Shown: positions 21,658 to 32,088 of the stretch, one piece after another
How the letters are laid out: each line of letters starts with the position of its first letter
Numbering within the stretch: position 1 is the stretch's first letter
Source: Heliopora coerulea
Taxonomy: Eukaryota > Cnidaria > Anthozoa > Scleralcyonacea > Helioporidae
Reading direction: 5' to 3'
Length of the DNA stretch: 64,000 nucleotides
Assembly: GCA_030142905.1 (NCBI GenBank)
Contig: JASJOG010000017.1
Span: 1,364,001 to 1,428,000 of the forward strand
The notes under the pieces: generated by a model
Told to the model about the DNA's origin: nothing
Seen by the model: the letters and a program-made list of their open reading frames with translations, nothing else
Database searches by the model: none
Translations under genes and position numbers: made by a program

Positions 21658-23679
21658 TTATATTGTTTAAATAGGATGGACTGGTGTAAGTTTGTTTTTG
21701 ACAGAAATTGTTTAATGTTTGTATTTCTGATTTTTGACTAATGTTCTGTATAGTACCAACAGTTACTTATGCGTCAAGACTTCCACGTCAGTTTTCCCAT
21801 ATTGTTCCCAACCTTTTACCATGGCTTCGCAACTGATCACGGTTATCACAAGGAGGTCTTGAAGGACGTTACAAGGCGTGCTTCGTCTTGAGGCAGATAC
21901 AAGCGTAAACAAATGATGTTTACTTGCATTTTGTTTTATAAACAGGAATTAGTGTGACTTTTCATTGGGTAAAATAGTTTTACCATGGTAGGTATTACCG
22001 AGATTCTTACTGCAGTCTAACAAGCAATGAAAAAATTTCTTTACAAACGAGGATACAAAACTTTAGTTGATCAAGATTAAACGAAAGCGACGTAAACTAG
22101 AAAAGGTAAACCCGAAAATTGCAATCTTGGAGTTTGTTATTGTAGTAAATCCAAGACAAGAATCTTTTCTTGTGCTAACTCGAATAACAAGTTCCAAAAT
22201 GGCAATTTTCGGGAGTTCTACTTTATTTTCTTGAATTCTCGGCTTGTCACTGTTTGTTAGTCAAAACGAAGAAAAATAATTCTTTAAACCTGATGTTCGT
22301 TTATCGATAATTAGCTCCTATTCAAATCCTGCTTCCATCCTGTAATTCAACCTGGTCCTTCCTATCAAGGTATCATATTTCCTTGGAATGCAGCACGGCA
22401 TTCATTACGTTCTTATCTCTGTTTTTTTCTTCTTTGGTAATAAAACGTTGCATCTAAAGACATACGCAGGTTGCGCGCAGTGGAATAGGACTCGATATGC
22501 TGTGCATGAACGTAAGAGTCAATCATGTTTACGCCTTGTAAGTCGCCCTTGTTGAAGAGTTCAGGTAACAAAAGTATAAGATGTATAAGCTTTTACCGTC
22601 TACCATAGTAGTAAGATAACAATAGCTCTTTACCGCACCACAGGAAAATTTCTTCGTAGAAACGGAGGGTACATACGCGGCTATTGATGATCTGTCCTTA
22701 TCCTTTGGCTATTGCTTCTCTTTGTCGTACTTAATCAACAGCAAGTTAGAAACGTATTTATCGTCATCCCCATCATGATTTGGTCACAGTCGATATTGAC
22801 CAGTCGAATGTTTCCAAGCTATAAAAAATCTTTTTCATATAGCGCGTAATACTTACGTGCTTTGCTGTTAAGGGAGATGTGACAAGGAAATTGGCCGTTT
22901 GATATGCAGATGCCAAGTGTTGGATCAAAGCTGATGCAACCGATTTGAAGTGAACCTTGCTTGAGTAACAGGGGAAGGTCTTAAAAGAGACCTACTCATA
23001 AATCCATCCCAGAATACTGCATAGTATCGATGGAAGGTATTACATCTTGCACTGGGCATTTATTTTACAAGCACTAACCTTCAATACAAAATGATATCTT
23101 GTTATGCACTTTAAAATCAACCATTAAAGATATTTTCCCGTCCGTCGTTTTGATATCTGATACATGTATATAATTATTACAAAGTGTTTTTTTAATCCTG
23201 TACACACCTTACTCTGACGAACTTTGATATTGTGTTTGACTGAGTGGACGGAGTTAGCTTCTTTTCGCTTTTGCGAACGCAAATAATGTTGGCACTGCTG
23301 AGTGTTTCAACGTTTTTGGCTTTTTGTGGCAGCAGGCTTAAGTGGCTGGCTCGAAACAGTCGAGTTCAAAGTGAACACTGCAGACAAACAGATGTGCTGG
23401 CTTTTACAGATTCTCTCTTAATATTTTGAAGCCAAACGCTTTTCAAGGGGCCAGTAGGAAGTCTGTAGTAGTAAGTAATATCCGTTCCTTTTGTCTTTCT
23501 CCAGCTATTCTTGTCCATATATGCCATACAATGCGAAATTTTACCGATGTAAGTCGCGTCCAATTTGGATAATATTTCAGGAAAGGATAGTCTAATTTTA
23601 CGGGCTTGAGCTGGAAGGACGGACTCGGTGACGTCATATTTGGGACTCCGCTGATAATCCATAGATATTATAAGTAATA
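21658..23679. other. No gene seen
   Basis: No supported coding or repeat structure. A minus-strand open frame covering 23366-23794 crosses the Tigger-like terminus at 23680, so at least its start is not genuine. Confidence 0.35.
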
Positions 23680-24054
23680 CAGTGAAACCAGTATTAAACG
23701 GCCTTCCATTAAGCGAACACCCTGTATTATGCGGACAGTTCCCAAAGTCTCGAAATGAACCCCACATAATTCCTATAAATAAAACCTCTATCAAGTGAAC
23801 ACCTCTATTAAGCGGACGCGGACTACTAAATTGCTTAATAAAGATACAAAAAGCCTGAGTTAAACGAACAGTATTTTGTTTATTTTTTCCATATCTAAAC
23901 TGGTTTTGCGCATTGTTTGGCTGACGCTACAGTCATTACGTTTAGTCACCATGGAAGTATTTAGCGGTACGCAATAGTCCTCGTTCGGTACAAAATTTCT
24001 TTGTTTTTGATAGTTCGAAATATTATACTTGTGTTAGATGAGATAAAATTGTTT

Positions 24055-24441
24055 TTATTGAAGTTCAACATCAAAGTTCTCCTCAGCCAACTTATTTCTC
24101 AACCAGTCGCATGAAAAGTGACCTCCTCGAAACACGTATGCACAAGAAAGTTCCAAGCTATATGCAGCACCTCTATTAATCGGTTTCCCCTTGATTATAC
24201 CTTTTCCAGTGTTTGTTTGCCGTTTAAGAAACTTTGTGGCCCACACTACCATAACTTTGGGGATGCGTCCAACAACGTCCATGTTAGCGGACACTTCGTT
24301 AGGATGAGCACAGCCACAAGACTCTTGTGTTGTTGTTGTTTTGACAACCGCAACCGCATTTTCATTAGTTTGATTTCTGAGTTCACGCTTCAAATTATAT
24401 TCCTCGTCGATTTTCGGATTCCAGACTTCCATCGGACCCAA
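24055..24441 (-). CDS. HIRAN-like domain ORF inside the Tigger-like element
   Basis: Uninterrupted minus-strand frame of 128 residues. The pattern WNPKIDEEYNLKRE, then NENAVAVVK, VVGRIPK, FLKR and LELSCAYVFRG follows the layout of HIRAN-related domains. In those an RE..N..D..AV.V motif is followed by a V.G.(I/V)P motif and a closing C.Y.F.G strand. Such domains bind DNA ends in SNF2-type proteins and are common as stand-alone, poorly studied ORFs in cnidarians. It lacks an obvious upstream exon and lies antisense to the transposase remnant. It may be captured host sequence or an exon of the element. Whether it is expressed is unknown. Confidence 0.5.
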   Translation of the reverse strand: MGPMEVWNPKIDEEYNLKRELRNQTNENAVAVVKTTTTQESCGCAHPNEVSANMDVVGRIPKVMVVWATKFLKRQTNTGKGIIKGKPINRGAAYSLELSCAYVFRGGHFSCDWLRNKLAEENFDVELQ

Positions 24442-24610
24442 ACTGGCGTGAAACTGGAAGAGAAGAGATTCTTTGCGGCAATTCTAATCCTTGTTCAATG
24501 AAACAAGCTTGTCTGACAATCGAGTCTGACAGTGAGATAATTATTAGTGATACGACGACGATTCCCACCAAGAGAAGTAACCGAGCATCACGTCAGCCAC
24601 AGAAGCGTTG

Positions 24611-24757
24611 AAGTTTGCGGAGATGTTACAAGACTTCGCTCATTATCATGGGAAAGAGGAACTCTCGTTAACCATTTCGAAAGTTGCTTATTTGTTGCAG
24701 GAAATTAAAATTCAAGGACAGTCGCGCATTGAGGATTTCTTCGCAAACAAACAATAA
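24611..24757 (+). pseudogene. Tigger-like transposase C-terminus, remnant
   Basis: A 48-codon frame (KFAEMLQDFAHYHGK at the start, QGQSRIEDFFANKQ before the TAA stop) matches the tail of Tigger-type transposases, which usually end in a 'Q..I.DFF' motif. The DDE catalytic core is absent. Confidence 0.6.
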
Positions 24758-25033
24758 TTTCTTGATTCCGTAACTTTTAAACTTACATAGTGTGTTAGCT
24801 ATGGACTTCTAAGAACCAAAATTTGCTGTTTTGTCGTTTTGTTATATTTGGAATTTTGAAAACATTTGACTTGTATTATCAGCACTGTTCATTTAACGAA
24901 GTCTGTGTTTCCTTTCTAACTTCTAAACATATGCTTGACCGCGTGTTAAATGCGGGGGCCTGGTGATGAGAACCTCTATTAAGCGGACACTAACCTATTC
25001 CCCGAGGGTGTCCGCTTAATAGAGGTTTGACTG

Positions 25034-25828
25034 TACTAGAGAAGCCATTGGCATCGAGCCTAAATTTCAGTTACGTCATTTATGGCAATTGAACACTGTC
25101 ATGCTGGAGTTGGTTGGGAAGCTAATTTGTAGCCGGGAAGATGGGTTAAAGAAACTTTGTGTTATTCATAATCTGAAGAACTGAAAATGTAAATGTACAA
25201 TGCATCAATCCTCAAATTACGGTACAAATTTATCAGGCACTTTCTATTTGTATAGTTTGACCGGTTAGTATGAAAAATATTGACAAGGGAGCGGGCTAAT
25301 TTTAAGTGTCGAGTTTGTTGTCACATATTGGGAGTTTACGAAATGACGAGGGCAGCGCCGGCAAGACTTCAACCGAAAACTGAAGACTGGGACAGTCCCT
25401 CTAGGTAAAATCCACCTGCAATTTGATTAATGCGAGATGTAAGGCATCACCGTTAAAATATCATGAAAAATAACGGGGTTTTTCCCCAAAACTGAAAGCA
25501 TTTCTTATTTGATTCTTCCTCCCTCAACGTCAAGTCGAGGACCTCGAATAGCAAGGAAAGGTCTGGAAAATAGAAGTTTGGTCCCCTTTTGACCAAATAT
25601 AGTCAAACATGGCAGCGTTCAATTGCCATTCAAATTTTCAGGCCAATGGCCTCTCTAGTTTTACTTCTGCTCGAGAAAGACAACATGGCTTCGTAAATAT
25701 GTACTAAATTCGAATTTCGACAAGATATATCTCCTTAACTAAAAGAATTAACCGGAGAAACCTTAGGGGTGACCTAAATTTGGATATAATCAAACTAACC
25801 CCTCTTGTATATTGACCGAAGTACCCCT
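25034..25828. other. No gene seen
   Basis: No coding block. AT-rich with a few short repeats. Confidence 0.35.
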
Positions 25829-25832
25829 TTAA

Positions 25833-25950
25833 CTCTTTCAAGGCAGGAGCTCTCCCTTTGACGAGTAAAATCGTCTGGCGTTAGCCAGAGTAAAATCATC
25901 TGGCGTTAACCAGAGTAAAATAATAAAAGTCTTATGCCACCGGGAAGGAG
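25833..25950. mobile_element. TTAA-flanked mini-MITE, 118 bp
   Basis: TTAA at 25829-25832 and 25951-25954 brackets CTCTTTC...GAAGGAG inverted ends. The interior has three copies of 'ctggcgtta(g/a)ccagagtaaaat' or close variants. TTAA target duplication suggests piggyBac-type mobilisation. A one-ended relative lies at about 4105. Confidence 0.6.
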
Positions 25951-26230
25951 TTAAACCTCAAAGAACAGTTTCTGCTAACTTTCTTCAAGTAAAGAAAAGT
26001 GGCAGTGTCAGAGGAGAATCTTGTGAGGAGAGTTGTTGGTGGAACTGGTCACACCATCGGACGTCAGTTTAATATTGTACATGAACTTTGATGTATTTTT
26101 AAAAGCCTAGATAAAAATGGGTGTAGACACCTGAAAATTTGTTTGTTTTGGTACTATGAATGAGACTGAAAGAGAAACAAAACCACTCCACGTTTGCCAG
26201 GTTATCTATGATGCCATGAAATACTGTATG

Positions 26231-26518
26231 TTAAACTTCAAGATCCGTTAGAAGATAACCATAAGGCTTACTTGTTGCATCATGGAATGGCTCGAGCAAA
26301 TAATTAACGTTCCGTGGATACATTTGTCGAGTCTGAGTTGCAATGCCCAACAAATCTCTTGGAATTTTGAAGACAATCAAGTAATGAGAATTTAGGCTAA
26401 TTGTTTGGGATTGCTTGCCAGTGGGAAAAGGTTTTGGGTCAAAGAAAGACTGGCATTCCACGGTGGTAAGAATCACGAGTAAATAGTTCAGACAAGCGTT
26501 GATCTTTTGAACATTCAA
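26231..26518 (-). pseudogene. Viral/Polinton-type packaging-ATPase fragment, C-terminal part
   Basis: The minus-strand frame contains ISLNSHYLIVFKIPRD, ATQTRQMYPRNVNYLLEPF and DATSKPYGYLLTDL. The order 'ISLNSHY, FK.PRD, ARQ..P, DAT..P(Y/F)GYLL.DL' is the C-terminal half of A32-like (FtsK/HerA-type) packaging ATPases. These are found in Polinton/Maverick elements and large DNA virus relatives integrated in animal genomes. The assignment is from pattern memory, not a search. The frame is broken upstream and stands next to another fragment (26527-26874) in a shifted frame. It is non-functional. Confidence 0.5.
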
Positions 26519-26526
26519 TCATTAAG

Positions 26527-26874
26527 TCATTGGTTAGGACTAAAGGTATCCCACTGACAGTCACTTTTCGACAAATTCAATGTTTGGTATTGTTTGAACC
26601 ATCTTATGAAAAGTAGATTGATGTTCACCATGATAAATATAATTTCCTTTGGAGCAGGACAAAACAATTCATTGAAATGATGAAGCATAGAACAATCTAA
26701 ATATGATTTGCTGCGTTGTCGTTGACCACGAATGTAAGAATTCGCCGAAGTTTTAAGACGTATACCCATCCTTGACCCGATGTACTTCTGAAATGTTGTT
26801 TCAATGTGAATGTTTGTCATAGTGTATAAGAGATGAAACCGCATAGTCATGTCTGTTCGGAAATTTAATGACAC
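26527..26874 (-). pseudogene. Packaging-ATPase fragment, upstream part, frame-shifted
   Basis: Minus-strand open frame directly upstream of the previous fragment. The segment around CPAPKEIIF sits where the ATPase family has its conserved 'PPPKEI' strand, after which the frame loses similarity, consistent with a frameshift. No clear Walker A motif is legible. Confidence depends on the neighbouring fragment. Confidence 0.35.
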
Positions 26875-26980
26875 TTGGTTGTATTTACAAAATCAATTTT
26901 CGTTATATTAACTTATAAAAATATTTATAAGGTCTTCAAAGTCAATATTATCAAATTCATAAAACGATAGGTCTTCTGCG

Positions 26981-27130
26981 TCAGACATTTTGGACGTTGT
27001 CCATAAAGTTCAAATCAGAGTCAATTACAGATTTAAAATCATCGTCAGGTTTGTCATCCGTTTCCATCTGGTCAGTATCGTTCTGATGACCTGTTTCCAT
27101 GAGGTCAATGTCACTGCGGTTGGTTTCCAT
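26981..27130 (-). CDS. Short acidic ORF, unrecognised
   Basis: 49 codons, ATG at 27130. Acidic, with a repeated 'MET(N/G/D)' spacing of 10-11 residues (LMETN, LMETG, QMETD). It lies between the ATPase fragment and the Harbinger-like MITE. It may be another scrap of the same viral-type locus; function unknown. Confidence 0.2.
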   Translation of the reverse strand: METNRSDIDLMETGHQNDTDQMETDDKPDDDFKSVIDSDLNFMDNVQNV

Positions 27131-27818
27131 AAGTTCACCTTTATCATTCTGTTATTCCATTTGGTAACAGGACTGACAGTGGACGGAGACCATTGAGAAA
27201 CCAAAGGGAATTGTATCAGCACCTTTGTCGACAATAATCCGCTCGTCATAGACCACTTGTTACGATTTTATTTCACGCTGGTGGACAAAGCCAACAGGTC
27301 CATTTCTCTCTCCTTGAGCCCTGACCAAACGAATGCAACACCATTTAACATTGTTGGATTCAACCTTGTTAGATGGTGTTGGACTGCATGGCCAAATGAA
27401 TGAAACAGGTTGTGCGGCAGAGGTGGATTCAGCCTTTATCATGACAGGTTCCAAGCACCAAATGGGAAATTCTTCTAGGGGGGTCTGGGGGCATGCTCCC
27501 CCAGGAAATTTTGAAACCTGAAGTCTCTGAGATGCCATCTCCTGCATTATAGGGGCAACTTTATATACAACTGGCTTGCTTGCAAAAAGCCACAAAAGGT
27601 TCCTCAAAACATAACACATTATCAACTTGTAGAGCAAAATTTATTTTTATTCTGTTTTTCATATTATGAAAAATAATAAAAATATAATTGGTCAGGTATT
27701 AGCCATTAACATGTTACCAGGCTTGACCACGGGGAGGTTCCTGACCTACAAGCCCATAGATGCTCTGAAAAGAGCAGTGTCAATGTACAGAAGATATAAG
27801 AAAAAAACAGGGAAAATG

Positions 27819-28487
27819 TTAATCATCAGAACATAATATGTTTACCATTCTCATTCGTCTGGGATGTTGGGTTGCAAATAAGTAAATAATATCTTCCAAA
27901 TTCAATTCCATGTCTCTGTGGGTGTACATGAGAGCCAAACCATTTAACCGTTCTTGTCCCATGGTGCTCCTCAAATAACTCTTCAGATTTCGAAGGGAGG
28001 AAATTGATCTTTCACATGAGCAAGATGTGACAGGAATTGTGGCCAGAATTTGAAGAATTGTGAAGATATTTGGGAAACAAGCTGGATCAACATCCTTTAA
28101 AGTGCTGCTAAGCTTTGCAGGAATGTCTTCAGCTTTTTCTTTCTTCTCATGCCATAACCTTTCCCAAAGATCTAATTCAGCAGACAGTCCAGCAATATTT
28201 GGTACATCTTGGTTGTAATGTTGACAGAATTCTTCAACATGAGATTTCCAGGTTGAAGGATTCTTCAACAGAACAGCTGGTACTAAAGAGAAGCCTTTAA
28301 AACACAGGTAAGCTTCAATAGGAAAGCGTGATTCCAGTTGGTGTAGAGCATGTGCCAAGAAGACTTGAGTCAGGTTAATTCGGTAGTAATCCTGAGGAGA
28401 TGATGATGGGCAGTTACTTCTATAAATTTGGCACTGAACAGTCCTAGGTCTAGAAGGTTGGATGCCAAATCTTTCAAATCGTATCAA
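27819..28487 (-). pseudogene. hAT transposase, C-terminal part
   Basis: 222-codon frame of the P52rIPK/ZMYM-like hAT lineage. It holds DYYRINLTQVFLAHALHQLE, the pre-dimerisation helix region, then FPNIFTILQILATIPVTSCS and CERSISSLRNLKSYLRSTMG with LNGLALMYTHRD, which is the hAT C-terminal dimerisation domain. The N-terminal portion lies at 28497-29236. The catalytic core normally between them (about 400 residues) is missing. Confidence 0.8.
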
Positions 28488-28496
28488 ATCTTTTCT

Positions 28497-29236
28497 TTAT
28501 TTAAAAATTTCTTTACGTATCAAATCGATACGTAGCATTTCGTGGCGCATTCTCCAGATGTTCTCTCAGTTTCTCGTCGCCGCTGTCAATTCGAAATGCG
28601 AGAAGGGCTTGAAAGTTTCCCTGGAGACGTTCGTCGTCAGGGCTATCATCTCTTCTTCCTCGAAGGGGGGATGTTGTTTTGGCCACAAAAAATAACGGTC
28701 TTGATGATCGATTTTATCCTCTCTCGATTTTCTCTCACCTGAGCTTGCATCTGTTCATTTAACTGCTGATCGATCGGAACAACCTGGTTTCTCATCATCT
28801 TGGTGAATTCCTGCATAGCAATCACAGCCGCACTGTGTATTTCCGACTTCCCAGACGAATGAATCTGAAACTTAGTGCATGCAGATGTCCAGAACGTGAG
28901 TGGAGATTTAAACAGTCGGTTGAGCTTCGCACCGTTTTTGCCAAACTCCATTCCAAAACAAACGCAGGGTAGACAAAAAGCCCCGTCCAAGTACTTTGAA
29001 TAAACCAGCCAAGGATTGCGTTCTAACCAATCTGGTTTAAACTTTCGATGTCGACCACCACTTTCCAGTGTCGAAGGAAAATTAAAAAGACGGTCAGGTT
29101 TCCAGACGTTCTGAATAAATTTGAATTTATCCGCGTCAGAAAATCGAGCGATGTCTTTGTAAACCAAGCCAATGTCGTATGGCGAACAGTCTTCCTTACG
29201 GCAAACCGGGTTTCCTCGAGCGTGAAATACCGCCAT
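28497..29236 (-). pseudogene. hAT transposase, N-terminal part (TTF-type zinc finger)
   Basis: Starts at the ATG at 29236. It carries FKPDWLERNPWLVYS and DGAFCLPCVCFG, the TTF-type zinc finger typical of this hAT lineage. The frame breaks after NNIPPSR (stop at 28646). One base of shift reopens it with GNFQALLAFRIDSGD and REHLENAPRNATY, again typical. It then stops at a deletion junction near 28500. The word gatttgatacg occurs on both sides of the junction, suggesting microhomology-mediated loss of the centre. Confidence 0.8.
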
Positions 29237-30087
29237 CGCTCATGAGTATTTATAAAGCCTGACAGGTTCACGAGCGGTTCACAAAACCTCCGAGGCCAAT
29301 CAAAGGCAATCTTGACAGGTTCCACTTAATTGGCTAACCAATCATAATGAGGTTTGAGCGGTTCACTTTCTGGTTAACCAATAGTAGAGACGTTTGACAG
29401 GTTCCACTTAATTGGCTAACCAATCAGAGGAATTTTAAGCAGATCACGATCAGTTCACATTCGGTTTGCTTCTTGCGCACGGTATTTAATCCGTAGTTCA
29501 AGACATTGCCAAAGAAATAACGGGAAAATAATTCCAGTTTTAATAATATTGGGCTTTTCAAACATAAAAATACCCAAATGATGCAACGGCATTACATGTC
29601 CTTTACTTAAATTTTTTAATTAACATTACTTTTTATCAAATTTTGACCGGTTCAATGGAACCCATGGAACTAGTCTGGATCCACCCCTGTGCGGTGCAGG
29701 CTCCAATTGTGGAAATCAAAGATCTGGGAGAAATAATCTCGAATTTTATGCCAAACTACCCGTTGCCCTTGCCTGAGAGAAAACATGTTGCACGTGCGCG
29801 AGTGTAACAATGTTGAAATGCGCGACCAAACGAGTGCAACTTTGTTGTTCACACATGAGAGCAAAAGAAATATTGAACGATGTTGCATCAAATGTTTGAT
29901 GGAAATCAGACTTCGTTCATTATCATACAACATCATGCAACATGATAAAATATGGAGGCCAGACAAGTTCAACATACGGGACAGAACCCCGCCCACCTGT
30001 CATTTTCAAGTCCCCCAAGTAGTTATCGAGTTCGGGTTGTACGTGGTAAGTCAGGTTTAGATAGAATCACCCGTGAATCGCCCGTGT

Positions 30088-30360
30088 CTACATACAGTTG
30101 TTTTCTCCAGCTAAATCCATAATATTGTACAATTCTATCCTAGTATGTGAGGTAGAGAACGTTCCAATAATGATATTAGGAAAACTACTCTCAACAGAAA
30201 AATCGTCTTTACGCTTATAGACTAATTTATATATCTGATCTTTAAGTAAACAAATACCATGCAGCTCAGCATCAGCCTTATTTACGTTAATGACAAACTC
30301 TGTCATTAAGCGATTAACACCCTCATGTTCAAAATAATCATAAAAAAATTGGGTTCCGTA
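30088..30360 (-). pseudogene. Possible Polinton/viral family B DNA polymerase fragment
   Basis: The minus-strand frame up to the edge of the hAT MITE at 30365 reads as coherent coding sequence. It contains NIIIGTFSTSHTRIELYNIM, the position where protein-primed family B polymerases have their 'T.(H/Q)AR..LY..(L/I)' helix just before the YCDTDS motif. The DTDS motif itself would lie past the stop at 30088 and is absent. With the packaging-ATPase fragments on the same strand 3.5 kb away, a decayed Polinton/adintovirus-like integration is plausible. Confidence 0.38.
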
Positions 30361-30364
30361 GAGG

Positions 30365-30739
30365 CAGTGGCGTAACTTGGAATTTTTAGTGCGGGTGCAA
30401 GACTTAAGATTTTCCGACAAGTGGGCGTGGTCATGTGGGCGTGGCCACGTAAAAATGCCATATTTAATAACTAACCTACATTACAATAAATCATATCTAC
30501 TCATTCTTACATACACTAATACACAAATTCATCTTAATTTGTCCTATATTACGTCTTTCCAAATTAAGATCATGATTAAGAATTAAGATCATGACAGGAA
30601 TTTCGCGATATAATTATCTCAACAGCTAACACCCAAATTTCCGACAGAGGACTACAATTTTCCGACAGATGACCATACTGGTGTCGTGTGGGGGGGGGGG
30701 GCGACCGCCCCCCCTGCTCCCCCTATAGTTACGCCACTG
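30365..30739. mobile_element. hAT MITE, 375 bp, perfect 8-bp target duplication
   Basis: Starts CAGTGGCGTAACTTGG and ends TATAGTTACGCCACTG. CGTAGAGG is duplicated exactly at 30357-30364 and 30740-30747. The interior includes gtgggcgtgg repeats and a G12 run against CCCCCC. The clean ends and duplication suggest a fairly recent insertion. Non-coding. Confidence 0.92.
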
Positions 30740-30888
30740 CGTAGAGGGACACATCTCATATTCCCGGAGTCTCGAAAGTCTCTCAGACCTATTGGATGTG
30801 CATTTTCAACCGCAGTGTGAAAAAAGTATGATGAAGACCAACAGGAATTTTGAGACTTCGGGACTCAGAAGAGTCCCTCTGCACGACA

Positions 30889-31235
30889 CGGCTTCATATT
30901 GGTGTAATAAAAGAACTTAATCAGTTTACTTGATGACATGTCGCTTAAAGACTACCTCACTTGTATTAAAAAAATAAGTTTTAGAATTTTATAGCTAGGC
31001 ATAATGAAAACTTCATTAAAACTTCAGTTCTTGCTCCAAAGAAATCCTGAGTGTCTGGGACGAAAGCTCAGCAAAATTAACAATACACAGCATGACGTTA
31101 CCGCAACCTTTGGGTCTACTTAATAAAAAAATGTTTACTTGAATTGTCCAACCATTTGGCTGACTTTCATCAACTCCCATCTAAAGACAGACAAACTTAC
31201 CTCATTCTATCCAAGGCTAGTCCATGACCATAAGT
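30889..31235. repeat. Direct repeat R, copy 1
   Basis: About 345 bp, beginning near ggtgtaataaaagaa and including tagctaggcataatgaaaac and gacgaaagctcagcaaaatt. It is nearly identical to 34370-34712. The two copies flank the second secreted-protein gene segment in the same orientation. They are absent around the first gene copy. Confidence 0.85.
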
Positions 31236-31283
31236 TATAATATCGCTACACAAAAAACAATATCGAAACGGAGCCGAAACCTA

Positions 31284-32088
31284 CCTTATTATAGGAAATT
31301 AAAAAACTCATTGAGAATTCATGAGGAAAATGCAAAAGAAAATCATAACCGTGTCGTGTCTTTATATGTGATAAAGACACGTGTGACTTTATCCTAAATT
31401 TCTCTTCAGATTTCCCCCAATATTTTTAGACTCAGAAAACAGAAATTGCCAAACTTATGTAAGGAATTAGCGTATAAAACGTTTCGTTTTTTAAGTCGTT
31501 CAAAACACTCGCAGTACGTACTTTATCAGACCCAAAACACTCGGCTTCCGCTTCGTGTTTTATATCCGATAAAGCACTCCTTCTCGTTTTTTAAACATTA
31601 CTTAAACGCGCATTGCCATGTAAGTCTTTGTAAAATTAATTCTATTAACGTGAATTCGGTCTCCTTGGTGAAATAAGTCAATGAAATTAACGCCAGCTGA
31701 GAATTGGAAAATCTGGTACAAAACAGCAAGTTCTTACAAGAAAATGAAACAGCAACTTCTCACAAACAAAATGGCAAGTTTAACATACTACTGTACATTC
31801 ATTCTCATACATCAAACTGTATGCTAATAAAGAGTATTTTAGCCAAATGGTCGTATGCTGGAACGATTCCTGTACTTCTAGCATTTTGTATTGCTTCTGT
31901 TGCACTTGCGACTTTTCATCTGTTCAAGATGGTCTCCTTTATTTTGGAAATAATGGTCTTTTAAATCAACGATGCTGAAAAAAATGCATGCTTTTAATTA
32001 GTGATGACGCAAATTAAGGTAGATTAAAATAACGCGAATTTTTAAAATTCGCGTTAATAAAGTGCATCGTTAATTTCCTATAATAAGG
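31284..32088. mobile_element. Mariner-type MITE, 805 bp
   Basis: Ends CCTTATTATAGGAAATTAA and its complement, between TA duplications at 31282-31283 and 32089-32090. The empty site is preserved in copy 1 of the duplication (gaaacctagactcg near 19230), so the boundaries are certain to the base. The interior includes the palindrome aacgcgaatttttaaaattc at 32031-32056 and a stretch shared in reverse with 8120-8400. No transposase frame. Confidence 0.88.

Larger units (their letters stand above)
23680..25033 (+). mobile_element. Tigger/pogo-like element, 1354 bp
   Basis: Left terminus CAGTGAAACCAGTATTAAAC; the complement of the right end is CAGTCAAACCTCTATTAAGC. TA flanks both ends (23678-23679, 25034-25035). 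TA target duplication and this terminal sequence are typical of Tigger elements. The inner repeat ctctattaagcggac recurs at 23807 and 24972. It carries a remnant of the transposase C-terminus and, on the other strand, an ORF with a HIRAN-like domain. It cannot move by itself. Confidence 0.78.
27418..29689 (-). mobile_element. hAT element with 5-bp target duplication, internally deleted
   Basis: Termini CAGAGGTGGATTCAGCC (left) and, complemented, CAGGGGTGGATCCAGAC (right). TGCGG flanks both sides (27413-27417, 29690-29694). The intact MITE at 4692 shows the matching empty site, so the duplication length is 5 bp, as reported for the hAT5 subgroup. Transcription is on the minus strand. Upstream of the frame are two copies of gacaggttccacttaattgg (about 29315 and 29397) with CCAAT words. 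The transposase is split and lacks its centre. Confidence 0.82.
27317..29980. mobile_element. Harbinger-like MITE copy 2, interrupted by a hAT element
   Basis: 27317-27417 and 29695 to about 29980 together align with the reverse of the MITE at 4692-5076. Left part: agccctgaccaaacgaatgc then ggattcaacctt. Right part: caattgtggaaatcaaagatc through gttgcatcaaatgtttgatg. The hAT element 27418-29689 lies exactly between them, with a 5-bp duplication of MITE sequence. The far end of this copy is truncated near 29980. Confidence 0.75.

Noticed and set aside
23366..23794. 142-codon minus-strand frame
   Set aside because: Crosses the Tigger-like terminus at 23680; no recognised domain in the rest. 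Could hide an exon, but not supported.
24118..24501. 127-codon plus-strand frame
   Set aside because: Shadow of the HIRAN-like frame on the minus strand; composition is poor for protein.
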